In this document: piece by piece, positions 38,101 to 48,039 of the stretch
How positions within the stretch are numbered: position 1 is the first letter of the stretch
Layout of the letters: each line of letters starts with the position of its first letter
From: Onthophagus taurus
Taxonomy: Eukaryota > Arthropoda > Insecta > Coleoptera > Scarabaeidae
Direction of reading: 5' to 3'
Assembly: GCF_036711975.1 (NCBI RefSeq)
Contig: NC_091967.1
Span: forward strand, 18,972,001-19,036,000
Length of the DNA stretch: 64,000 nucleotides
Made by a program: the position numbers and the translations under genes
Notes under the pieces: model-generated
What the model saw: the letters and a program-made list of their open reading frames with translations, nothing else
Told to the model about the DNA's origin: nothing
The model's database searches: none

Positions 38101-41100
38101 ATTTACATCTAATTAATGGTTTTCTTCAAAATATTGTTCAAAAGTGTAACAGTTTATCACATTATTCTTAAGGAAAGGGGTTATCTATCATACCCCGTAA
38201 CTTTGCAGGGGATGGTCAGAGGCAAATAAGAAAAAACACGTCATTAATATTTTTAAACGTACTATAAGGACACATAATATCGCCAAAATCGACAGGATAG
38301 TTTTTAAAATATTCCAGAAAACTAGGGGTAGTTTACCCCCTGAAGCCCTCAGATATATGTGTGATATATCAATGGAAAGCTCTTTGAAAATGAATATCAG
38401 TTTACATTTACCACATTTCGATAGCTATTTTCGTTTTCAGTCTATAAGCCAAAATAATAATATACAGGGTGGTTCAGTTTTTAATCGGGAAACTTTACTA
38501 GGACGTAGTACTTGCCAAAATAACAAAAGTTTTTGATATAAACATAGGGTCGCAACTCTTTTGTTTTCGAGCTATGAGCTACTGGTTAATATCTTATTTT
38601 CAACCATACCTTAAACTTCCCCAGCGCTCTCTAAGGAGATGAAATTCACACCCCTTTGATTTTTTTATAACAACTTCTTAACACCACGGAATATTAACAT
38701 AAAAAAATATGGGTTGTATAGCTTATTCATTATTGGTACTTTTTTATCTCTTTAGTTTTTTCCTTAAAGATAATAGTTTTAGCGTAAAAAAATAAAATAT
38801 GTTAAATTGTACTGTAAAGCGCTGCTATTATAAAAAATTTTTTTTCTTTATAGGTGGCTATAGAAGTTGTGCACTTACTAGGATCTAGTACTAATTAAAT
38901 AACACCTATTAATTGTGATTTTCATAAGAAAAACCATAAATACGATTAATTGTTGTGTTAAACAATATTAAAAAATTGATACTCTTGCTTAATAACCGTC
39001 AAAAATTATTAATAACCAGCAATAATTATGAGGATTCACTGTAAATGAAACTTACAAGTTCTCAGAGCCAACTTTTAGAATAATTTTAGCTAAACATGAC
39101 GGCACATAGCGGTACATGGCACGATATTTTATTTTTTTACACGGAAACTATTAACTTTAAGGAAAATACTAAAGAGACAAAAAAGTACCACTAAAGAATG
39201 AGCTTCACAACCCATATTTTTTATGTTAATATTCCACAGCGTTAAAAAGTTATTATAAAAAAAATCAAGGGTGTGGTGAATTTCATCCCCTTAGAGGGCG
39301 CTGCCGAAGTTTAAGGTATGGTTGAAAATAAGGTCTTAACCAGTAGTACATATGTACAAAGTTTCAAATTCTACGGTTTATTTACAGCCGAAATACAAAA
39401 CAAAATGTAAATTTTTTTTTCAACTTTGATCGCTCATAGCTCGAAAACAAATGAGTTGCGACCCTATGTTTATATAAAAAATTTGTGTTATTTTGGCAAG
39501 TACTACATCCTAGTAAAGTTTCCCGATTAAAAACTGAACCACCCTGTATATATTTCGTCCCGATTTCCAACCCTTATAACTCGCCCCAGGGGCTTTATTA
39601 GCACGTATAAAAAAATACGTAAACCTTATTTTTGGCCATACTATCGTTGTACCAAATTTCAATAAAATCGGTGAGGGACAGTTCTGATACTTCCCTTGTT
39701 AGTAATGTGTTACACTAACTAGCGCTACCTACCACTGTCCTAGAACTAAGGTTAGACCTAGAACTAGAATCATTAGGGTTTAGCCGTACGTCTCTCAAGA
39801 CGGCTAAACCCTAATGATTCTAGTTATAGGTCTAATGTTAGTTCTAGTGATAGTGCTAATGTAAAACTAAAACTAACACCAGACCGAGAACTAGAAACAT
39901 TCGGATTTAGCCGCACGTCTCTCAAGACGGCTAAATCCAAATGTTTCTAGTTCTCGGTCTAGTGTTAGTACTAGTTTTAGTTCAATAAAAATATGCAACT
40001 TAGTGATGTGTTACACTAACTAGCGCTACTTACCACTGTTCTAGAACTAAGGTTAGACCTAGAACTAGAATCATTCGGGTTTAGCCGTCTTGAAAGACGT
40101 GCGACTATATCCGAATGTTAGTTTTAATGTTAGTTTTATATTAGCACTATCACTAGAACTAACATTAGACCTACAACTAGATACATTCGGATTTAGCCGC
40201 ACGTCTCTCAAGACGGCTAAACCCGAATGATTCTAGTTCTAGATCTTGTGTTAATTCTAGTGATAGTTCTAGTTTTAGTTCAATAAAAAAATGTAACATA
40301 GTGATATGGTTTCCTGGTTTCTATGGAAATATATTTTTGTATATTACATCTTAAGTGAAATTCGCTGTATGTCAAGATATAAAATTTTAAATAATTTACC
40401 CTAAAAAACAATGTTCCACTAATTCGAGCAGGTTCTCGGAAGTACCAAGGAAATAATCGAAAGAAGTCAGTGTTAACAGTTCCGGGATGAAGACAATTTG
40501 TTGTGACGTTAGTTCCATTTAATTTCTTAGCTAATTCTAAAGTAAATAAAATATTGTATAATTTACTATTAGCGTAAGTTACAGCGTCCGAAATAAAATC
40601 GTTTCCAGAATTAGGATATGTTTCCAAATCACCAATTTTAAACCGTCCAAATTTTCCAGCCCAAGAAGCAATGTTAACTATTCTTGCTGATGGTGATCGT
40701 TTTAATTTACCCAATAAGAGATGTGTTAATAAAAATGGTGCTAAATGATTTATTTGGACAATTTTTAAGTGCCCATCTTCGGTCCTTTCATCTCTAAATC
40801 CGGATCCACCAACGTTATTTACTAAAATATCGATTTTTTCCTCAGTTTCGTTTATTTCTTTAGCAAAATTGCGTATCGATTTAAACGAAGCAGCGTCAAA
40901 AATCTTGTAACTGACATTCTCATTATTAGTTGCTTTGATAATTTTATCTACAGCTTCTTGTGCCCTTTGTGAATTTCTACAAGCTAAAATTATTTTTGCA
41001 CCGCGTTGTGCAAAATCTAAAGCTGTATGAAAACCGAGTCCTAAAAATAGGTATACAATTTTATCTTGATTCTTATAAATAATTTAATAACATTTATTGT

Positions 41101-41238
41101 TTTACCTGCATTTGCACCTGTTATCACTACTGTGTTCCCAATTAAACATTTATAACATTTGTGCTGATTAAGACGTGTTTTAAAATAAATCTTTAAACAA
41201 ATTAGAAAAAAGAAAACGGCTATTAAAAAATTAATCAT
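35152..41238 (-). CDS. SDR-4: RDH11-14-like short-chain dehydrogenase with a 5-kb intron
   Basis: Exons: 41238-41106, 41040-40400, 35346-35152, giving 969 nt and 322 aa in phase. It has a hydrophobic N-terminus, the cofactor motif TGANAGLG, a catalytic Ser in IVNIASWAG, and YANSK. The structural NNAG motif reads VNNVGGSG, an Ala-to-Val change that is unusual in the family and may affect the active-site loop. The second intron (35347-40399) is filled by hairpin satellite DNA and a 3.76-kb long-TIR transposon with two nested MITEs, yet both splice sites and the last exon (NIEEGSRTYIYVSLSSDV...) are intact and in phase. The gene is probably still functional if the intron is spliced. Confidence 0.82.
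36727..37272. mobile_element. 546-bp MITE with TACAGGGTGCCC termini, TA target
   Basis: Inverted arms of about 100 bp (36727-36830 and 37170-37272), each with TATGGAATATAG and CAACTTTATAAA-type blocks; flanked by TA on both sides. It is nested in the transposase of the 35940-39698 element. Confidence 0.9.
37273..37772 (-). pseudogene. DDE (pogo/Tigger-like) transposase fragment, C-terminus cut by a MITE
   Basis: About 165 codons of the catalytic core: AHMKNWLQNVYFPNTGPK, then LLLLDTWSGHCPE with the second acidic residue, and SIPAGTTGQIQPPDV with the third acidic position, as in DDE_1 transposases. The N-terminal DNA-binding part is missing. At YTGCPL the frame enters the MITE at 36727-37272 and continues into it to 37008, so the last ~88 codons of the open frame are MITE sequence, not transposase. 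Confidence 0.75.
38463..39548. mobile_element. 1086-bp MITE with TACAGGGTGGTTCAG termini, TA target
   Basis: Long inverted arms: the terminal GTTCAGTTTTTAATCGGGAA block, the TTTTCGAGCTATGAGC block and the ATTCCGYGGYGTTAA block recur in opposite orientation at both ends. TA flanks at 38461-38462 and 39549-39550. It is nested in the right arm of the larger element. A solo end of the same family is at 5848. Confidence 0.9.
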
Positions 41239-41939
41239 ATTAAATGAGTTAAAAATTTTGATTTGAAACCAAACAGGTGTTTGCTAACGTTAGAGCCAAT
41301 CGAAACTATTTTCGTTTGAACGGAGCGTATAGATTTATACAAAATGTACAAAGTAAATATCGTGTAACCTTCCTATCCATTACGTTTCATGTAGATAAAC
41401 GAAATGTTTACATATTGCGTAAAAACGTGATGCATCGATCAAATAAATGATGCTTATAATTTGAACTTAATGTTATAAAAAATTGATATTAATTTTAATT
41501 GTTAAATTGCCCTCATTGCCACACTCACATCCCGGACTTGTATTTTAATTGTGAAACATCTAACCAGAAAATCAAACCATGCAAAAATCTCAAATTAAAC
41601 GCAAGGTCGTGTAGTTGACGAAATTATAATGTTAGTCTTGTGAACCATCTCGCATTCATGGTTAAATTCTTTAATAATTTATTAGTATAATTCTTTTCCA
41701 TAAATATTCACTTTTATGCAATTCTTCTTAAGTCTCTGCTTGTCATGTCATGACCCACAAAACACTTACCTCTTATTCTGATAAATTTAGTTCATATACT
41801 AAAGCGATCTGTACACGGAGCTATTGCAAAGGAACTAAGCTGGTTGGTAACTTAAGTCATTAACCAGTTACTGGCTCATTAGTATATCAAACGAAGCTAC
41901 TCATCAGCGATTAAAACCTGTCGTTATTTCAGTTTAGTC

Positions 41940-42300
41940 ATGGATGCACAACTGTTAATAAATGTTGTTTTGTCAACGTCAAAAGATAGTTCCACTAACG
42001 ATGAAACCATGATATATTATATTAGAAGGAGAAGAATGAATAGAAGAAAGTTTTGGGTCCACCCATATCTTCAGAGGATTTCTTGCCGCTATTTGCTTGT
42101 TGCTGCAAAGGAACTCGAAATTTCAGTTTCTATGTTTCTAACATTGAATCTGCTAAATTGCTTCTTCTTTGCTATACGAGATGGTGTCTCCTATGCATTA
42201 ACAGGCCAACAGTTGGAGTTAAGTTGGCTGATAACGATGCTGGAGGTAGTAGGCCTAATGATGATGGCTGTGCTATTAGGGAGGAGGTGAAGAAGGTTCT
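41940..42300 (+). pseudogene. decayed PIF/Harbinger-like transposase fragment
   Basis: The frame from 41940 contains RRRRMNRRKFWVHPYLQ, which resembles the (R/K)xxWVHP opening of Harbinger transposases, and the shifted frame near 42220-42280 gives NDDGCAIREEVKKVL, similar to the family's C-terminal GxxIRDxLxxYF. The DDE core between is absent. N- and C-terminal motifs only ~150 codons apart suggest an internal deletion. A domesticated short gene is possible but less likely because the two motifs are in different frames. Confidence 0.4.
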
Positions 42301-43518
42301 GATTCTAAGTCATCCACAATGCTTTCATTATCTACGTGTAGTCCTTCTTCTTCCTGCATTAATTACGTAATTAAGTATGAAGACATACAATTTTGTATTT
42401 CGAAAATTAAGATAAGGAACATATCTGTCAATTTTATCACGTTGCCGATCTCGACTACGCCTTCTCTGTTTTATATTTTTTTTTTGGTGCAAACGGCCTA
42501 AATTAAAGGAGTCATTAAAAGTGTCATATATGAGAAAAAGAGCTTATGTCCAACGGTATTCGGTACGTTATGATGAAAGAAGAATTGTTCGAATTTCAAT
42601 CTAATTTCCGATTGGATATGGACTAACTTGATGGTCTTGGATTTGATGGATGTTCAATAATGGCTTTAAATGAATCGAATGTGCAACACAGAATTAAAAC
42701 GAATTACCCCGATCAAACTTCTTCCAATGTGCATTAGACAGGCTGAAATTAGCTATTAATAACATGTTGTGTGAGAAATTCATAATTGTTCATCAATTAT
42801 TAAGGTAATTGTTAAACGTTTTCGGAAAAGTGTTTTACGTAGAAGATTACTAGCAAATTTCTCTCTGCTATACAAAACGAAATGATTGGTAAAATATAAA
42901 GGTTATATTCCGAATACAGTTTGTTACGCAGTAACAACTACGAAAACTCGTTTGCTGTGACATGACAATCAAATTACATTAATAATGCTTAAAATTAATT
43001 ATTATTTATGGTCATAATAGCAAAGTACAGGTCGTAAATTGAACTTGTCGTTAGACCTTAGTTTATTTTTTTATTATCGGAACATTCGAGGATTCCGCAC
43101 CTAATTGCAAGCATTGCACAAACAATAAATGGCTTAAAGGTAGTAAGTAAATTCGAAGCATTGAAGATTAATGTATACCTACAAGGTGTTAATGGTAATT
43201 TTTATAGTTTGCTTTGAAAGATTGATGCTTGCTATATTTTTAAAAATTTTAAAAAATATTATTCTTTTTGAAACACAATTTTTATGTACGTCTTACGTGT
43301 AGTTACAATTAGACAAGAGTGATAGAAAACTAAAAATAACAACGTTCTATTTTTTTTATAAATTTCTTATGGTAACAAACAAAATGAAAACATGGCTATT
43401 AAAAATTTTGTAATTTTTGGAAGGTGAATTGCGAATGTTTGTAGCAACGCTACAATTTTATGGTCATTTTGTCCAAAGTGTCCACCCCTCTTTTAATCGA
43501 AGTGTAACCCACGTTTAT
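42301..43518. other. intergenic DNA, nothing recognised
   Basis: AT-rich sequence upstream of SDR-4; no supported gene, RNA or element terminus. Confidence 0.4.
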
Positions 43519-43985
43519 CTATATCATATCATAAACTAGAGTCTTCAAGCTTTAATTTAACATATACATGATATCATTACCATTAAAAATAGAGATGATA
43601 TGATTTTTTGAAAATTTGACGTTATTTTGTTTTTGCAAATTTGACAGTGTTTTCTTTAGTACCGTTTTTCAGGAAATTTTATTAATATTATCATACAGTT
43701 TTTATATCATATCATAAACTAGAGTCTTCAAGCTTTAATTTAATATATACATCATATCATTACCATTAAAAATAGAGATGATATGATTTTTTGAAAATTT
43801 GACGTTATTTTGTTTTTGCAAATTTGACAGTGTTTTCTTTAGTACCGTTTTTCAGGAAATTTTATTAATATTATCATACAGTTTTTATATCATGTCATAA
43901 ACTAGAGTCTTCAAGCTTTAATTTAATATATACATCATATCATTACCATTAAAAATAGAAATGATATGATATGATATGCTTTTCT
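43519..43985. repeat. 183-bp tandem repeat, 2.5 copies
   Basis: The block ATAAACTAGAGTCTTCAAGC recurs at 43531, 43714 and 43897, exactly 183 bp apart, with near identity between copies and ATCATATCAT-type motifs at the joints. The third copy is cut after ~85 bp and runs into an ATGATATGATATGATATG run. Confidence 0.95.
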
Positions 43986-44824
43986 GTTATCTTTAAGGTC
44001 TTTGCTAACAAGTAATTTGTGATTGTCAAATTTTCGATAAAATAAATAGTGATGAAAATTTTTCCTGGTCCTAATAATCATGAAACCAGGTGGAATGTCA
44101 TGATTATTTTTATGTATCCCTTTCAAAATGATTATTTCGTAGCGGCAAAAGCCGCCAATAGGTCATCAAAAACAATTGTCATTGTAATACCACGATTGTT
44201 ACCTCTATTCTTGGCCATTAAATTATTTCACACATTTCATTTTGATGTTCTGCCAAGTATGCTGAAGATTGTGTGTCAGAACAGCATGCAGCCCAAATTG
44301 TGAAGCTCGGGAAAGACATTTCCTCAACAAGGTTCTTCTATGATAGGTTCTTCAACTATCAACTCTTCAACATCTATGATAAAAAGTAATGCAAAAAATA
44401 ACACAAGAGTACAGTTACAAGACTCAAGCTTTTTATGCACCTTGATTTGGGTTTTTCTATGTAGGTACCCAAGATGTGGTTTGTTATGCTGTTAAAATAA
44501 AAGTCGATCCCATGTAAGTAGTAACATATTTTTGGGTAATCCTGTATTAAACTTGCTTAAAATAAGGTAGTAAAGGATCGCTCAAAGTGCCCGAGAATAA
44601 AAGTGTTGAAATGAAGTATCGAGTCTGCTTTCTATAAGTTAACAATGACTCCAAAAGAAACTTATTATGCTGTAAGATTAAATTTCATTAATATGTGTCA
44701 AGCATGAACATGTGGGTGCAGAACGCATAATGGACAGTTACTTGGCAGTTTAAAAACGCAAATAAGTTTTAAACTTTAATAGTTTAAAATAAAATGAAAC
44801 AGAAGTTTTTGTAAACAAAATTTT
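43986..44824. other. intergenic DNA, nothing recognised
   Basis: Contains only short overlapping open frames on both strands (43935-44303) with no domain; no terminus recognised. Confidence 0.35.
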
Positions 44825-44950
44825 TCATTAAACTAAAACTAGAACTAACAGCAGCACTATCACTAGAACAAACACTAAACCGAGAAACTTTCGGGTTGAC
44901 GTTTCGTTTGCCATACTGCAACCTTCTTCAGAAACATGTTCGAAGACACT
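44825..44950 (-). mobile_element. hairpin-satellite piece joined to a Penelope-type terminus
   Basis: 44825-44890 matches the CTAGTTCTAG satellite of SDR-4 intron 2. Directly next to it, on the minus strand, is a hammerhead-like core: CTGAAGA (44931-44925), A, stem GGTTGC/GCAAAC with one mismatch, GAAAC (44905-44901). This CTGAAGAAG...CGAAACG arrangement is typical of Penelope-like element ends. No RT sequence is attached here. Confidence 0.55.
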
Positions 44951-45099
44951 TTTATAAACATCTGTTATGATTCAAATTTGAAACATATAGAATAAGCTGA
45001 CCCGTAATATAAAAATTAATTCAAAACAACACTTTATTTAGAACTTATTTTTGGTTTTTCTTATTTTTCCATAACTTGCAACTTGTATACATTTCTGAA

Positions 45100-45380
45100 T
45101 TATTATTTTAATGACTATAATGATAGTTAAATCATATTATTGACAAACTGTATGAATTTAGAAGATGAAGTGGTGTACAAAATAAATAAGGAAGATACTT
45201 AAAAGGCCTTTCAACAAAGCTTAAAGATTTTATATAACCACTATAATTATATAGCATTACATGAATTTTAACATCGATTAAAGTAGTTTACCATATATGC
45301 TTTTTAAGGTAATAATAATAGCTCCAAAAGTTTTTATACAAATTATCTACAAAAACTCGTTTGTAATAAATATTTCGATA
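45100..45380 (-). pseudogene. relic of an SDR 3' flank (seventh copy), gene body missing
   Basis: This non-coding stretch aligns with the 3' flanks of SDR-5 (49589-49815) and SDR-6 (53740-53960): shared blocks are ATGAATTTAGAAGAT, CTATAATTATATAGCAT, ATCGATTAAA and TTTAAGGTAATAATA. Where the last SDR exon would be expected there is instead a MITE (45381-45697) and unrelated DNA. It marks a duplicated unit that lost its gene. Confidence 0.75.
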
Positions 45381-45697
45381 TACAGACTGTTTCATAATAT
45401 ATGCACAGGACTTCAGGATGTGATAGTTTGTCCAAAAAAATGACAATTTAATAAAAAAAATCGTTTATAACAGCGTTTATAAAATTTTGCTTATAATTTT
45501 TGCTTATAAACGCTGTTTTCTGTACGATAAACGGTTCCGGAGATATTCGCAAAAAAGATTTCTTTTATTAAATTGCACAACCCTGTATCTCGAAAATAGT
45601 GCATTTTAGAGGGTAAGTTGATAGAAACTTTTTTTCAAATTTTTGGACAAGCTATCACATCCTGAAGTCCTGCGCATAAATTATGAAACATCCTGTA
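45381..45697. mobile_element. 317-bp MITE with TACAG(A/G) termini, TA target
   Basis: Terminal inverted repeats of ~48 bp (TACAGACTGTTTCATAATAT... and its complement ending ...TGAAACATCCTGTA) and a second inner inverted repeat (TTATAAACGCTGTT). TA at 45379-45380 and 45698-45699. Confidence 0.9.
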
Positions 45698-46239
45698 TAA
45701 GACGTATATGGTCTAAGGGCTGGTTTTTATTCTATTTAAACACTGTTTAAATTATTAACGTTTTTTTATGAATGTTTTTTGTTCTAGATAGATGTCAAAA
45801 CTGTTTATTTATTTACAAAAAAACAAAATATGAAAAATATAGTAACTAATATATTATTTTTCTAGTAGACTATTTTAGTACTTCTCAACAATGATAGTTA
45901 AATCATATTAGGTTCGTTCCAACCGCACTTTTGACTGCCAATTGACAGTCACCAGCCTGCGCAGTTGAAAAGTGCTGTTCCATCCGACCCGTGGACGTGC
46001 CGCAGACTGGTCGGCGACAAGTTGTCATGAGTTTCAACGACCGTCGGACGCGTTCATGTACGCGTCCGCGACAAGTCAAATGCGTACCTGGTTTCGACGA
46101 TGTACGGTTTGTCACGTTCTTTAGCGTTTGCGCATAACAGCGCATAACTCATTTCCAATTGTGCAGCCGGTCTGTTTGTATCTCTTATGGGTATCTTTAC
46201 CATCAAGCGTGTCTGTCACGACGAGCTGAGTCTATATCT

Positions 46240-47055
46240 ATGTGGCAAACTACTGGCACTATTTCTCTGAAAATTTGTATATAGCGTTTATCCGAGGTGC
46301 TCATTTCAGCTAAAATTTTTCAGTTTTCTCCAACTTCCAGTTATACCGGAAATGGACCCAACTTCGTTATTTTAAATGGAATGCACCAACTTTTATAGAA
46401 TTTTTGAGATAAACACTAAATTTTAATACAATTTGATACAAGTCATCATATGTCTAGAGTGCACCATTTATGAATTATTTCAGTTTTTTCGAAAATTATG
46501 GCAGATGCAACCCTTCATAATGAAAGTAATTTTTCGAAATTACAGGAGTCCGGCCAAATATTCTCAGGGTTTGCACAGAGAGGACCCATAGGTTACATAA
46601 CCCTTTAAAAGTTTTTTGAAAAATTATACAGAGTTGTCAGAAATTTACCCCGAATTTCCCTATCTCGAAAAGTCGAAAATTTCATCTTTTTAAATGGCAA
46701 CCCCAATTTGGGGTTGCTTTTCAAGTATTATGTAAGCTGTGGGTCGTCTCTGTGCAAACTTTGACAATATTTGGCCGGACTCGACCGTAATTTCGAAAAA
46801 TTATATTTATTGTGAAGGGTTGCATCTGCCAAAATTTTCGAAAAGACTGAAATAATTGAAAAATGACATGAAAAACATATGATGACTTATATCAAATTGT
46901 ATTAAAATTTGGTGGGGATCTCGAAAATTCAATAAAAGTTGTTAAAATAACGAAGTTAGGGTCCATTTCCGGTATAACCAGAAGTTGGAGAAATCTGAAA
47001 ATATTTTAGCTGAAACGATTTATGCAAATTTTCACAAAAATAGTGACAGACCCTG
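46240..47055. repeat. foldback unit with ~300-bp arms
   Basis: 46252-46545 and 46765-47050 are inverted copies (blocks TTATACCGGAAATGGACCC, GTTATTTTAAA, AAAATTATGGCAGATGCAA versus complements); the centre near 46690 holds CCCCAATTTGGGG. The right end is TACAGGGTCTG-like; the left end is diverged. Confidence 0.8.
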
Positions 47056-47659
47056 TACAGGGTGTCCAAATTTCGATGGGTTTGCAGGGTATCTCAGTTA
47101 TTATGAAAGGCAAATGGCGCAAACCAAATTTTCATATCCCTCTTCGTTTTTGATATACAGGGAGTGTTTCAAAATTTACGATTTTCAGACACCTCCTGTA
47201 TCTCGGCTATCCGGAAACGTAAAAACGGGTTCTAATAGATTTCTTCACGTATGGTGTATAATCCAATGGTGCACGTAGAATTTTTCTAGTCATCACGGTT
47301 TTTGAGTTATGAAGAGTTAAGTATTTTAGAAGTTGAGTATTCAGTATTTGAATTGTGTTTATAACTCAAAAACCGTGATGACTAGAAAAATTCTACGTGC
47401 ACCATTGGATTCCACGTGAAAAAATCTAGTAGAACCCGTTTTTACTTTTCTACTAAGTTTACGGATAGCCGAGATACAGGAGGTGTCTGAAAATCGTAAA
47501 TATCAAACACTCATCCAAAACGAAGAGGGCTATGAAAATTTGGTTTGCGCCATTGTAAGTTTCACAAAACTAGTAGTTCAGGTTCGCGAAAGCCGCAACT
47601 TTCTATCTTTCATAATAACTGAGATACCCTGCAAACCCATCAAAATTTGAACACCTGTA
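47056..47659. mobile_element. 604-bp MITE with TACAGGGTGTCC termini
   Basis: Inverted arms include AAATTTCGATGGGTTTGCAG, TGAGATACCCTGCAAACCC (complement), AAACCAAATTTTCATA, TATCTCGGCTATCCG and CACCATTGGAT-type blocks around a centre near 47335. It abuts the preceding foldback unit, so one was probably inserted at the other's edge. Confidence 0.85.
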
Positions 47660-48039
47660 CATTTGGATTTGGATTATTCTCTACTCTTTTACATGTTTCT
47701 GGTGTTTTGTTTAACAAATTTTTAAGAACTTTTATTTTATGTGTATGTTTTATGATAAGTTTCATAGACAACTTAATCAAAAAAGTGAAAAAACATGCAT
47801 ATTTATATTTCATTTTTCTAGTAAGGGTTATTACGCTTTTTTTTACATTTGTAATTAATGCTACTTTAGTTCATTATTGTTAAAAAAATGATTAAATGGA
47901 TTTCGTTTGAAATGGTAAATTGTGGTTGCAGCGCTAACTATCGGCAGGGTTGGATATAAAATGTACATAGAAATTGAAAACCGTTCCAACAGCGTTGACG
48001 AAATGTACGCGTACACGAACGTGTCAACGGACGAACATG

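Larger units (their letters stand above)
35940..39698. mobile_element. DNA transposon with ~790-bp terminal inverted repeats inserted in the satellite
   Basis: The left end starts CGGGAAGTATC and the right end is the complement of CAAGGGAAGTATC. The left arm 35940-36726 pairs with 37800-38462 plus 39549-39698, the right arm being split by a nested MITE. The flanks read CAAC-TTA and TTA-GTAATG, and the uninterrupted sister unit at about 39995-40010 reads CAACTTAGTGATG. This gives a TTA (or TA) target-site duplication. The only coding remnant is a DDE transposase fragment. The copy is internally deleted. Confidence 0.85.
35560..40300. repeat. hairpin-rich satellite, three ~290-301-bp units, split by a transposon
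   Basis: Units start with CACTAACTAGCGCTACC at 35649, 39713 and 40014; the last two are 301 bp apart, and the first is 287 bp long before the inserted element at 35940. Each holds two long palindromes centred on GTCTCTCAAGAC-like cores, with arms made of CTAGTTCTAGGTCTAG-type sequence and TTTAGCCG. A further piece of the same family is at 44825-44890. Confidence 0.85.

Noticed and set aside
44049-44303. 84-codon open frame and its antisense partner 43935-44126
   Set aside because: Overlapping frames in AT-rich DNA next to a tandem repeat; no motif.
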